This document shows, piece by piece, positions 24,036-35,376 of a DNA stretch of 64,000 nucleotides. Position 1 is the stretch's first letter, and every line of letters begins with the position of its first letter. This DNA is from Dipteronia dyeriana (Eukaryota; Streptophyta; Magnoliopsida; Sapindales; Sapindaceae). The position numbers and the translations under genes are program-made. Below the pieces are notes generated by a model. It had not been told where the DNA came from and searched no databases. It was given only the letters and a program-made list of their open reading frames with translations. The stretch spans positions 33,406,074 to 33,470,073 of the forward strand of contig CM065299.1 of NCBI GenBank assembly GCA_032871835.1, in the 5' to 3' direction.

Positions 24036-24538
24036 AAGAAGAAAGCACTTCCCGCAAGAGAGCCACATAAAAAAAATCATAAGCCGTTCACTTAAAAAAT
24101 GATTGATCATTTGGTTATCAGACATGACCCGACCAGACCAAGTGAAAGTTCATCTAACAGTAAAGTATCAAAAGGCCTCTTAGTGACTTTATCTATATCC
24201 CGAAGACACTGAGTTTTAAAAATGTATCTCAGCAATATAACTTGTCTTGAAGATTATCAAGGCAGGACATCGACTAGTTAAAAAAAAAAGATGATCGGGA
24301 AATATCCTGAGCAGAGAACCAGGACACCGACTGGTCCAACTTCAAGGGAGCAAAAAGTCAAAGAGTCTGAGACTGACTAGTTTAATAAGACGATCAATTT
24401 AAAAAAGAAGTGGTGATTAGTTTAATAAGATACTTGGTCGGGTTAAAGCGATAAGTTCGGAAGAATCAAAAAATCAAAACTATTCAAATCTTCTTTGTCG
24501 AGTAGTCAAGAACTTATCTCGCGGATTTGAGAGGGTAT
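24036..24538 (+). other. Element B 3' non-coding region and purine tract
   Basis: No ORF. A few more tagtttaataagac-like phrases occur near 24380-24430. The purine-rich gatttgagagggtat immediately precedes the 3' LTR and is the likely second-strand primer. Confidence 0.6.
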
Positions 24539-25415
24539 TGTTATATGTATTTTTTGTCAGCATGACACGTCGTCAAAAGTCAACCAGTCAACGAAAGGGA
24601 TATTGGCCAATGACATGTCATCGAGAAATTTGATATGGAAGTTATAAGCGTGTGCGCCAAGTAAAGTTGTCAAATAAAAGAAGCCTTAATGAACGAAGAT
24701 CCTGCTCGCCAAGAATCCCTACTCAGCGAGGTCTACTCGGCCAAAACAGGAAATATAAGCCTTATCGGGACACGCCATATCAAGCGAAGATTCACTCAGA
24801 TACTGAATCTTGGAATCATACTCCAATAAGGAATATCCCTATTTCCTCTCCAATATCAGAGAATTCTAATCAGGAAGAAACTCATAGCTTCTAAAAGGAT
24901 AAACATCAAACGGGAAATAAGTTCTAAATGGACTATATTACTAGAATCCTACAAAGATTCTAATTAATGAATCCACCACTTATACGACAATAACTAGGGC
25001 AACCCTAGATCGAACCATATAAATACAGTCATGTATTCATTATAATAGAAGAAGAAGGTCATCATCAACAATTGAGGTTCAGATGAAAAGGATGAGCAAT
25101 CATATAAGGGAAAAATGAGTATTGAGTGTTGTAATTATTCTATTCATAGTGGATCTCTTCCCGCCGTCACCGGCACCGGCACCATGGATGTTTCCCCGTC
25201 TTGGGGTTTTACCACGTAAAACATGTGTTATGTTTGATTTATTCTTTATTTCCCACTCTTCTACATTATTATTCTCAAATACAAACAAATCGTATCGCAT
25301 CCATACAGAGAATGAGGCTTTGATTATTCAACCCTTGACTGGTCAAAGTTTTGATCTATCTACGTATTAATGTATGACGGATGACTTATCAACGATCCAA
25401 AAATCGTTGTCAACA
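24539..25415 (+). repeat. Element B 3' LTR (877 bp)
   Basis: Runs from TGTTATATG to gttgtcaaca, with intact TG/CA ends, followed by the ATTAA duplication. It aligns with 17591-18460. Confidence 0.9.
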
Positions 25416-25420
25416 ATTAA

Positions 25421-25650
25421 TAACTAAAGTCTAAACATAAAAGTTTAAATATACTAACTAACCAAAAAATTAATAACTAAAGTCTAAACATAAAATTATA
25501 AATTTACTAACTAAACAAAAATAAAAAATTATAACAAAGTATAAACATAAAATGATAATTTTAATACCTAACAAAAATATTAAAATTCATAACTAAAGTC
25601 TAAACATAAAATAATAAATTTACTAACCAAAATTAAATAATTAAAATATA
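25421..25650. repeat. AT-rich tandem repeats inside the large hAT (right of element B)
   Basis: Continuation of the 59-bp ttaataactaaagtctaaac family found at 17340-17585, interrupted by element B. Confidence 0.75.
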
Positions 25651-26236
25651 AAAATAAATAATAACATTTAAAGAAAAATGTACCTTTAAACTTTGGTGTG
25701 AGAGAGAGTATTAAAAATATAGTGTTAGAAATTGTGTAGAGAGAAAGAGTGAGAATGAAATTATGAAATTGTGTAGAGAATTGGAGAATTGAGAATTGGA
25801 GAGATTGAGAGAATGAGAGAAAATGAATGAAAATAGGATTTGGTGGGAGTATTTGTAGGAAAATTTGTATTATGGGTAAAAATATAAAATAGAAGACTTG
25901 AGGGGGCAATTTGTAAGTTTTTGGTTACCAACTGTTGAATTTGAAAATTCAACCGTTAGTTTTATTTAAAAAAAATCATTTGGCCGGACCCAACGGTCGG
26001 ACTGTCGGGCCACCACGGTGTGCCGACCGGCCGCCTTAGCACGTCGGGTTGCCATGTCATGGCGGGTCGGCACAACGATCTCTCTACCTAAGGCCCGGTA
26101 AATGGCAAGCATGTGGGTCGGCCCTGGAACGACACGTTTCACATACGGGTCGTGCCTTGCATGATCTGCCTTCCTTGACAGGGCAACCGGGACGTGCTCT
26201 TTGAGTCCTGCCCACTTTTACACCACTATCGGCGAG

Positions 26237-26920
26237 GCTTCTAAGAATGGAATAGTGGTGAAACCATCATTACTCATATCGTTTGAGAGTGACACGTGAG
26301 TTGCAGAGTAGTTTTATCCTTTGTTGGTGGCTTGGGTTTTAAGGATATCCACCTAAGGGGCAAGGATCGTCATTCTAAATACACCCACCTAACTTGCTAA
26401 GTACATTTACCTAAGGATCAATTTTGAATAATTGGAACGATACCTTTACAATGACAAATTTGTTTTTTAAATGGTTGGTTTTTTTTTCTTTTCTTTTCTT
26501 GTTATGAATGAGTATTATTTCTTTTTTCAAAAAAGAATTTATTTAATATGTAATTTAAAAAAAAAAGGAATATTTTAAAATGTGTATTATTTAACTATGC
26601 ATGTAAGGTAATTCTGTTTATTGACAACAATATAGTTTTGACTAATGCTAGAAAACTTAAAATATATGTTCAAAAATCAATCCAAATAATATGACAAGTG
26701 ACATGTTCTTACCATGTTATTCATCATATCATGTTATAATTTTATAGTAATGATAACTCACTCGCCACATCATTTGGTTGAATTTTGGATTCTGTTTTAA
26801 AATTGTATAGTATTTAAATAATATCTTCATATAAAGGTGTTTTGGTTACATCAATGCATCATTTGTAATGGAAAAATAATAGTATAGTTGGATAATAAAC
26901 GAACTCAAGATTAATTTTTG
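26237..26920. other. Unassigned AT-rich sequence
   Basis: No ORF or repeat pair recognised. It lies between the large hAT and the Mutator-like element, so it may be original host DNA. Confidence 0.4.
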
Positions 26921-29914
26921 GGTATTATCAATTTAGTCTCTAAGTTTTAGTGAAATATCCGTTTTTTAAACGTGTTTGCTTTTTCAAGACCCTTGGTCCC
27001 TTAGTTTTTAAAGATACATCAATTCGGTTCCTTTGTTAGTCAACAACTACTCCAACATAATGGTTCCAGGGGTATTTTTATCTTTAAATATAAAAACATG
27101 TCAAGTGTTAAATAAATCGAAAAATAAAATGTTCTTTATCACAAAATAAAATTAATATAAAATTGTAAATAAAAAGGTTACAAAAAACCTAAAAGAAATG
27201 AAAACAAAAATCAAAATATGAAAAACAAATGTTAGAAAAAAATGTTAGAAAAAAATGAAAAATATAAAAACTAAAAATGAAAAAACCAAAAAACAAAAAT
27301 GACGTATCCAGATCTCTACTTCCATGACGATTAAGATGGATCTCTAGATCCATGGAATGAATCTTCATCGCCGTTTATGGTGAAATCCAGATGAATCATG
27401 AGAGGGAGATCCATTTGAATTTCCTTGAAAGGAGGTCAACAATGGAGTCGTCGGTGGTTGAGACCCATCGCTGGGTCTCCATTGGTGGGAGGGAGTTCCA
27501 ACTGGATCCAGAGCCAACTCTTCTGTTTGACTGGAGGGGTAGCCCCCCGGGCCTAATTTTTAAAGGGCCACATTTCTATGTTTTGAGTATTAGTTTAGGG
27601 GCTCATTTTCATGCTTGCATATTTTGAGTAGTATTTTAGGGGCCCATTTTTATGTTTTCATATTTTGAAATTTAAGGGCCTATTTTTGTTTTATTTTAAT
27701 TTATACAATGTCCAAATATTTGCTTTGTGTATTAGTCCAAATGTTTGATATCAAAGAAAAGGCTCATCTTGATCAATGTTTGTTGAAAAGTTAAAACAAC
27801 AAAAAATAAAAAAATAAAAAAATTGTGCTCGTTAGAAATAAAGTCCAAAAAGAAAGGTTCTATTAAGGTATATCATTACAGGTCCAATAGGGTTTCTTCA
27901 CTTTATTGTTCTCAAATTCTATTTTTTTCATTTCTTTCAACCTCTTAGCTCTTAACGAGTCAACAAGTCAACACTTCTTTCTCTCTACGACCCTACTTCC
28001 TTTGTTTCAGTGTTCCTTATTTCATATTCTCATATATAAATTCTCTCAGGTAGGGTCGGTCATAACTAAGTGCAACCACCCTTGCCCCAAATTTTTTTTT
28101 TTATCAAAGCTAATATGTCGTATTGGGTTTAGGGTACATAAGTTTTGACCTATTATGAGTTGTTATAGTCTATAGGAAAAAAGAATTGTGCCTCTGAAAG
28201 ACCCAATTCATTCTTTAATTATATGTATAGAATATATCAAAAAAAAAATGTGGTTGTGAAGGGCATAATTCACTTTTTTTATTATATGTATAGAATATAT
28301 TAAAAATATCTTGGAGCCTAATCTGTGACAACACCATATTCCTCAAATGACATTTTATGGAGCCCATTTTTCTATTTGTAAAATTTTTCGCCCCGGACCC
28401 CAAAATCGTCAGGACCGGCCCTGCTGGATCTCGTAAAAGACCCAATGCACCTACCATTTTCTGTTTTTCCAAATTCAAACTCAATGCACCCACCATCAAT
28501 CCAAGTTTTCACTCTACATCATAATTACTGGATGAGATTTGCATACATCTACTCCAAACAAAAGAAGTATTGCATAATCCTTTCAATGTCAAACTTACTG
28601 CTCCTAACACAATCTTGAATACCCAGAGACTAGACTAACACAGATTCTTGTCAAAAATATACACAACAACTAAAAGTTATTACAGTTTACAAATAATTCT
28701 CCATTAAATTCTAATGCATAATCAAGTTCTAAGTTTTATTCAAAGATTGCATTTGGGTTCATTTCACTCAACAAGTATGACCAAAACCCATATATCATTA
28801 TCGATTCTATCTCTTCAAATTTCAAAGATGAGGAAATATGAGGATATAGCGTCAAATGAGTTTGGTTTTTCTAGGAATATCATCAAGTTATTAATTCTAT
28901 ATTTTTTAGCACCAAAGTATTTGATGAGACTAAATACCCTCACTTATTATTTTACTTTTTTTTTTCTTTTTAAATTTATCTCTCCCTATCTTTCTTTCTC
29001 TATCCTTTTTTTTTCAAATACCTCATTGATCCATCAGTGGAGGTTGGACAGACCTCAAACGGAGGTCAAAATGATCTCGACCTCCATTGGTGGTCGATGA
29101 AGAAGAAGATAAAAAAAATATATATATATATGGAAATAAGTCTCACGTAGGTCACTCGAGATTTATTTTCAGTATTCGAGACTTATTTTCAAGTTTTTTT
29201 AAAACAAAAGTTATTCAATTTGATGAAATTGCTTCAATCTAGATGGGACGGTGGCACCACCTCCTTCATCCTTTTTTTATTATTATTTATTTCTCTTAAT
29301 CTCCAAAGATGAAAGGTTGATATTTTAATTTTTTTTAAAAAGTTTTATGGATTTTTTATTTATTTATTTTTTTTGTTTTTCTTAAGTCATTTCATCACCA
29401 CCATCCATCAACAATTTAAAATACTGATATTTTTTCATTTTTCAAATTAATTAGTCTTTTTTAATGGATTTCCATTTTTAAAATAAAGAAAAAAAAATTA
29501 TTGTAATAGTTTTTTTTTACATTTATAGGTTTTTTAATAAAAAAATGTAATATTTTTTTGAAATTATTTTTTTTTAACGTATTTTAATAATTTTCTGTTA
29601 TTATTTAATTTTTTAAATTATTTTTTAATAAAAATAAGTTTTATAACATATGTCAATTTTGTATTGCACAATCAAAATTAGTAAAGTTGTCAAATTGTAA
29701 AAGGTTGGAGGGCAAAAGTATCATCCTCATTCAATAATTAAATACCAAGGGGCAAAGTGATCAATTTATATTTTCTGTCACGTTTGACAGTCAAAATTAA
29801 TCAGATGGATTAATTTAATGTTGTTTTGAAAAGTAAAGAACCAACAATTGTAAAAAGTAAACACATTTAAAACATTGAAGTTTTACCAAAACTTAAGGAC
29901 TAAATTGATAACAC
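26921..29914. mobile_element. Mutator-like TIR element (about 3 kb), non-autonomous
   Basis: The left end ggtattatcaatttagtctc and the inverted right end ggtgttatcaatttagtcct match over roughly 90 bp (tatcaatttagtc, taagtttt, aa-cgtgttt-ctttt), with weaker similarity further in. Long TIRs and no transposase suggest a Mutator-like non-autonomous element. A 9 bp duplication could not be confirmed. A small hAT (27509-28423) is inserted inside. The interior near 29030-29100 holds gaggtc/gacctcc motifs that recur inverted outside the element at 30420-30560. Confidence 0.55.
27509..28423. mobile_element. Small non-autonomous hAT (915 bp)
   Basis: The left end cagagccaactc and the inverted right end cagggccggtcctg fit a CAGRGCC-type hAT terminus. 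The 7-mer ctggatc directly flanks both ends (27502-27508 and 28424-28430). Subterminal gggcc/ggggcc motifs are abundant, including gggcctaatttttaaagggcc. No transposase was seen. A shared duplicated stretch (aatatatta/aaaatgt around 28220-28300) lies near the right end. Confidence 0.65.
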
Positions 29915-30574
29915 CTCTTAAATGGCACCTGAAATTGATTCCTTCTAAAAATGTCACCCACTTAACCTTTTTCACTATTTTCGGGTTTTTTTATTTATCA
30001 AAATCCTCCATTTCACTTCCATTAGAGGTCGAACTGCCTCCAATGAAGGTTGAACTCTGTTCGACCTCTAGTGGAGGTTTCAAGAAAGGAGATGAAAAAA
30101 AATGAAAATTTTCATTTTTATTTAGAAAGTCTTGAAAATTATACAAAGTCTCCAAAAATTACATTTTTACCCAGAAAGTCTTGAAAATTACAAAAAATCT
30201 AAAAAATTACCAAAAAAAAATATCTTGAAAAGTTCCAAAAGTCTTAGAAATTTTCATTTTTACCTAGAAATCTCAGAAATTACCAAAAGTCTCAAAAATT
30301 ATCAAAAAATCTTGAAAACTACCTGAAAAGTCTCAAAATACCTGAAAAGTCTCAAAAATATATGAAAAGTCTCAAAAATTTCTGAGACTTATTTTACAAA
30401 AATATAATTTTCTAATTTTTTTATCTTCTTCTTCATCGACATCAATGGAGGTCAAACATACATCCAACATTGGTTGAACAACTTCGACCCCTATTGGAAG
30501 TTCATTGGAGGTCGATTTTGACCTTCAATGGAAGCTGATGAACTAGATAAAAAATGGAAAAATGAAAAGTAAAT
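29915..30574. repeat. AT-rich minisatellite and inverted gaggtcgaa motifs
   Basis: Two things are visible. From about 30090 to 30395 a short unit (variants of aaagtctcaaaaatta, roughly 18-20 bp) repeats many times. On each side, gaggtcgaac/gttcgacctc motifs (30005-30080 and 30420-30540) form short inverted pairs. The right group, inverted, resembles 29020-29120. No coding potential. Confidence 0.55.

Positions 30575-30645
<71 letters not shown>
30575..30645. repeat. Palindromic (CA)n(TA)n(TG)n microsatellite
   Basis: A run of CA dinucleotides passes into TA and then TG, so the right half is the reverse complement of the left, with extra TG units on the right. It can fold back on itself completely. 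Confidence 0.95.
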
Positions 30646-30648
<3 letters not shown>

Positions 30649-30903
30649 GTAAGGGTATTTTTAAGAGTTCACCTACTTTAATGTCATTAAAACTTAAGTT
30701 ATTAAAGTGGTAACACTCGTGAAACACCAACTCAAAATAGTGACAAAACCCCTTATTTCCACTTAATTTATAATGCTCTTACCATTCAAACTCAAGATTA
30801 ATTTTAAGCTCACTTTGTTGTACCTCTTTGTTTCCTATTTGTCATTTTCTAATTGAAAATTGAAATTAATACTTATATATATACATACATATATATATAT
30901 ATA

Positions 30904-31238
30904 TGTTATATGTATATTTTATTAAATGTACAAGTCATTGACAGTTAAGGCAGCCTCCCAAAAAGATTGCCAAATAAGCATTCAAACTGGCAATTGAAGA
31001 ACACCATTGGTGGTAGCACCACTCGAGTAAAGTTGAATACGAATATTCGGCACATTCATCTTTACTCAGGACAACAAGAGAAGCCCGAGTTAAGAAGTTG
31101 TCAAGAAATGTGTGATCCATATAAGTAAATAAGCCCAGAGAAGGTATCTAGAATTATGCTCCAATACGGAAACATCCTTATCTCATTCCCCTGTATTAGA
31201 GGATGAAAGAATTTAAAAGCTTCCAGAAGGATAAACAA
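30904..31238 (+). repeat. Element D 5' LTR, first part
   Basis: Starts TGTTATATGTATATTTTATT as does the 3' LTR at 51069. It stops at ggataaacaa, where element C begins; the intact LTR reads ggataaacat at that place. Confidence 0.9.
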
Positions 31239-33016
31239 TGTTAGTTCATAAGTTTTTGATCGGCTTATTTCGATTGACCAACCACATTTGGGGATAATTA
31301 TGTAGGGTAGTTTAGGTCGGCTTTGCTCGTGATCAATTTCAAGCTTCAAAGGTATATCACTTGCTTAACTATTTGAAGACATTTAGTTGCACACACACAC
31401 ACTTACATGCATTTGTATTGACATGCATTTATTCCTTGTTACTCATTTGTTCATTCCTTCACAATCTCACTTGCACTTCTTTTCTAGATTTAAGTGTGGT
31501 TTTGTGTGGTGTACTTGTGTTGTATCTATATTTGCATGATGGTGTACTTGTCTTAGAATGTTGAATGACCATTTAAGAAGGTCTCATTCTTCTCTGATTT
31601 GGTTATTTGGAGTAATGTGTATGGTTTCATAAGAGTGGATTTCAATGATTTAAAATGTTTTTTAAAACTGAAATTTGTATGGTCTTGTGAGCATAACATT
31701 TTATATAATGCTTCAAAATAAGTTTTGAAATTTTTGTACAAACTAGACACTCATACCTTTCCAATGGTATATTATTCGTAATATTTCATTACCTTTTGGA
31801 TTGGTTTTGAAATCTCCAAAGTAACCATAAAAACGGGGCAACTCTGTTGTTATCCGTTTCTGGCCTTTGGTCACAAAAATTACAACACCTCTTTCTAAAG
31901 ATATCCAAAGCATGTTTTTTTTAAATTGGAGTATAAAATAGACTTCCATACCTTTCTAACAGTACATTATACGAAAGGTTTAGAAATCGTTTGGTCATGT
32001 TTTGATCCGCTTGAATTTCAAGCTGGTGTGTTGAGAGTGGAATTTGCGCAAGCCTCGAGCCAAATGGCCTCGAAAATATTGGCAGCAATTTTCACTTCCA
32101 AACATTTCGCCTCCTCCACGTACGAAGATGACCCCGAAAAACTTGGCAGCAATATTTGCCTCCAAACTTTTCGCCCCCTTCTGGTGCGAAATCTGTAGCG
32201 AAAAACCTGATTTAGCATCATTCTTATGACATGTATGCCAAGGTTTAGCTTTTATTGCAAATTAAATGCATGCTCTTGTGTTTAAAAGCTCTTATGACAT
32301 GCTTGTGATGTTGGTTATTGGTTGAGAATATTGTTTTGTGATAGCTAACAATTAGGACGGTTTTACCCTTCTAGCTAAATCTTTATGCATTGTATTTAGA
32401 TATTGTTTAGGTCTATTTGATTGCATTTGTTAACTGCATTGATTGTTCCTTGCTATATTCGTGACAACTTTTGTTGATTGACTTTTATTTGATAACTAGA
32501 TATTAGTCTCTCATAGCTATATCTAGTTAGGTCTTCTTACACTTGCATTTAGACATTGATATCTAGGAATTGCATTTATTAACATCTTTGAATTTCTAGA
32601 TAAGCATTTAGTGTAGCCTAGAACTACTTTCATGTTTGAATATTTCATCATATTCACTTAGGTTGTTTGTGACCCTTCACTGAGGTTAAGTCTGGAGGGT
32701 ATGACGGGAGGTCAACCTAGGTTGTAAACTTTCATTCAATAGTGGATTTGAGGATCGGATGTATGGCACACAGATCAGCTCGTGCTCTTTCCAATTTGGA
32801 GGGTTTCCATGTAAAGATCAAGTGTTCATTTTATTTTTCGCACTTTACACTTGATGTTGTATGTTTGTTTTATTGGGTTATTTTTGAATATTGACTAATC
32901 AAGAAAATTTGGTAATTGACTTGATTAAAACCTATTCATCCCCCCCCCCCCCACCCCCCCCCCCCCCCCCCCCTCCCCTCTAGGTTATCAGACACACACT
33001 TTAAGGGTTATTTTCA
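31239..33016 (+). repeat. Element C 5' LTR (1778 bp, internally deleted)
   Basis: Starts TGTTAGTTC and ends ggttattttca at the primer site. Against the 3' LTR it lacks about 250 bp around 32210, including the presumed TATA and start region, and about 90 bp near 32690. A long C tract lies near its end (32941-32979). Confidence 0.88.
32941..32979 (+). repeat. Expanded poly-C tract in element C 5' LTR
   Basis: Almost pure C with one A and one T. The same spot in the 3' LTR (near 38562) has only about six C, so the tract grew after insertion or is an assembly artefact. Confidence 0.9.
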
Positions 33017-33036
33017 ATTGGTATCAGAGGCAGTTC
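33017..33036 (+). other. Element C primer-binding site (initiator Met-tRNA)
   Basis: attggtatcagagg abuts the CA end of the 5' LTR, as in element A. Confidence 0.9.
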
Positions 33037-33164
33037 CTAGATATACTTAGGTGATCCGTGCCTTGTGTATGTCTTGTCTTGTGCATTTTGTTTTCCTGCA
33101 TTTTTGTTTATTGCATTACATTTGCATAATCATTTATAACCTAAGCACAGTGAGTGAAATTGGG

Positions 33165-35376
33165 ATGAGTAAAGAGGGAGCATCGAGCATAACACCAACT
33201 TTGCTCCATGGAGTGAACTATGTCGTATGGAAAGGTAAGATGGAGCCATACATTTTCCAAATAGATGACCATGCATGGATGGCGGTAGAGAATGGCTATA
33301 ATCCTCCAACATTGACCACTGAAGATGGAACTAATGTCTCCAAGCCTAAGTCCCAATGGAGCACACAAGAATTTGAAGTCTCTAAGCGGAACCACAAGGC
33401 AATGCATGCCATCTTGTGCGCTATGGATGATAACCAGTACAAGTTAATTCAAACAACTAAGAGTGCTAAGGAGGCTTAGGAGATCTTAGAGACGGCTCAT
33501 GAAGAACCGAGGTAGGTAAAGACTCCAAACTCTAAATTCTTCAAATGCAATTCGAGATAATTAGGATGGAGGAGCATAAGTGCTTCAATGACTACCAAGT
33601 GAAGTTGATGGACTTAGTGAATCAAAGCCATCAACTAGGTGACCCATACTCAGATAGAAGGATCAAGCAAAAGATCATGAGGTCACTTCCCACGAGGTTT
33701 GAGTCTAAGGCGACGGCAATTGAAAAAAATAGTGACTACAAGATAATGAAATGGGTCTAGGCGGACACTTACACCTACACCTCCTAAGAAGCAAAAGTGC
33801 ATAACCTTGAAGACATCCAAAGTAGAGAAGGAGGAGAATGATTTGGATGAAGACATGGCCTTAATAGTGAAGAGCTTTAAGAGATTTTTGAAGCTACAAA
33901 AGAAAATTTATAGCTCTAAGGGAGATGACTTCAAGAAGAAGACTCACTTCAAGAAGATTGAGCCAAGTAAAGAGAAGCCTTCAAGAAAGGGCATTCAATG
34001 CTTCGAATATGGAGGATTTGGGCACATCTCCATAAATTGTGCTAACTTGAAGGATATAAATAGAGGAAAGGTAGTGGTCATTACTTGGAGTGATAGTGAT
34101 GACACTGAAATAGATGACGACTCTTCTAGTGATAAGGAGGAAGTGGCCAACCTTGTAACATTTGCTACTTCTCACAAGGGGGATAACAAAGTGAAAGTTA
34201 TTGAAGAGTATTCCTCAAACTTGAGTGATTATGAGAAGAACTATTTTTCCTTTCCGGTCTCTTACAATGAAGAAGCTCAAGTTGTCACCAAGTGTTTCTC
34301 ACTTGGAGGATTCAAAAATGGTGACTCACAAAATGGAGATGAAAATGAAGCAACATCAAGAGAAGATATCTTTGAGGAAATGAGCCATGATAACACAAGT
34401 GATAGTAGCATGGACCAAGATAGCTCATGTTCTGATAACTCTTATGGTAATGTAGTGAACTATCAAGAGTTTATTAACTATCTTCAAGCTTGTTTGAAGA
34501 AGAAAAAGGATGAAGTTCTTAAGTTGACAAAAGCTAATCTTCAATTAAGAACTAAAGTGACTCGGTTTGATGAGGAAATGACACTTGTCAAAGTGAATGA
34601 AGTGAGGTTGGAAAAGGACCTTGAGGAGGCAAAGAACAATATTGCTAAGATGACTTCGAGCATGGAGAAGCTTGATCATATGTTAGGAGTTGGCAAGAAG
34701 CCAAGTGATAAGAGAGGTTTAGGTTTTGAAGATAATAAGAAGACCTCAACTCCTAACAAGACGGTGTTTGTCAAAAGCATGAACATCAAAGAGTCTCTTC
34801 CTCCACAACATCCTAGGAAGAAAATTGAACTAGTAGAGTGCTATAAAAATGCCCAAGTCAATATGGCACCAAGTAGTCAAGCTTAAGCTCAACCAAAGAG
34901 AGCAAATCAAGCAAGCCTTCCTCAACAAAAATTCCATAAACCAAGGAAGAAAACTTCTCCAAGTCAACAACAAATGAGAAGAGAACCAATACCACACCAA
35001 GGCAAGCTCAAAGACATGGGAAAGCTCTTTTGTTCTCACAAAGGAATGGTATGACCCCTCATTTTATTCCTACATGTCATTTTTGTGGTGTAGATGGTCA
35101 TATTAGACCAAATTGCTTCAAGTATATTAACATGTGTAGAACTAAAAGCATGATTGAAAAGAATAGGGCTAGAGCCAATGTGCATGTGCCTAGGAAGTCT
35201 AGAGTTAATGATCCTAGGAAAAAATATGATGACTATGACCACTAAGAATGACATTGTGTCACCTAAACGGATTAGAATAGATGAACCCACATGTCATTGT
35301 GCTAAGATTTCACCCATAGGCTCAACTAGGTCCAATGGACTTGGAAGGTCTATAGGGACTCATATCCCCTTTTGAC
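33165..35376 (+). pseudogene. Element C gag, lightly decayed (copia-type, two zinc knuckles)
   Basis: ATG at 33165 starts a protein with a DUF4219-like segment (VNYVVWKGKMEPYIFQIDD). A TAG at 33477, probably from a Trp codon, then a frame change lead into a UBN2-like block (33545-33760, with YSDRRIKQKIMRSLPTRFES). A 359-codon open frame (33807-34886) carries a first zinc knuckle with one Cys lost (CFEYGGFGHISINC), an acidic Ser-rich stretch and a long coiled coil (KKKKDEVLKLTKANLQLRTK). After another stop or frame change, a perfect CCHC box CHFCGVDGHIRPNC lies at 35075-35116. The order matches A. Gag would form particles and bind RNA; nothing like protease, integrase or RT follows. Confidence 0.85.

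Larger units (their letters stand above)
17591..25415 (+). mobile_element. Element B: non-autonomous LTR retrotransposon without gag or pol
   Basis: Complete element with TSD ATTAA (17586-17590 and 25416-25420), LTRs of about 870 bp, a primer-binding region and a purine tract. The 6.1 kb interior shows no gag, RT, RNase H or integrase. Instead it has a 186 bp repeat (about 2.7 copies), a 55 bp array in two blocks, and two copies of a GATCAGTTTAATAAGA array. LTR ends (TGTTATATGTAT), the primer-binding region and a 3' segment match gypsy element D, so B is a derivative of a D-like element. About 18 differences in the first 345 aligned LTR bases make it younger than A, C and D. This is the LARD-like class. 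Confidence 0.9.
14463..26228 (-). mobile_element. Large hAT transposon (Ac-like) with decayed transposase, split by element B
   Basis: The termini are taatggtgtaaaa on the left and, inverted, tagtggtgtaaaa on the right; both fit the YARNG start of hAT elements. Flanking 8-mers tcgatcag and tcggcgag agree at 5 of 8 positions. GC-rich subterminal blocks with gggccg-type motifs lie at both ends (14480-14660 and 25980-26210). Without element B and one ATTAA duplication it would be about 3.9 kb, an autonomous size. A minus-strand transposase relic lies at 15040-16830, and AT-rich tandem repeats flank the B insertion. Confidence 0.8.

Noticed and set aside
33807..34886. 359-codon ORF as a host gene
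   Set aside because: It lies between an LTR pair, contains a gag zinc knuckle and coiled coil, and has an ordered match in element A. It is retrotransposon gag.
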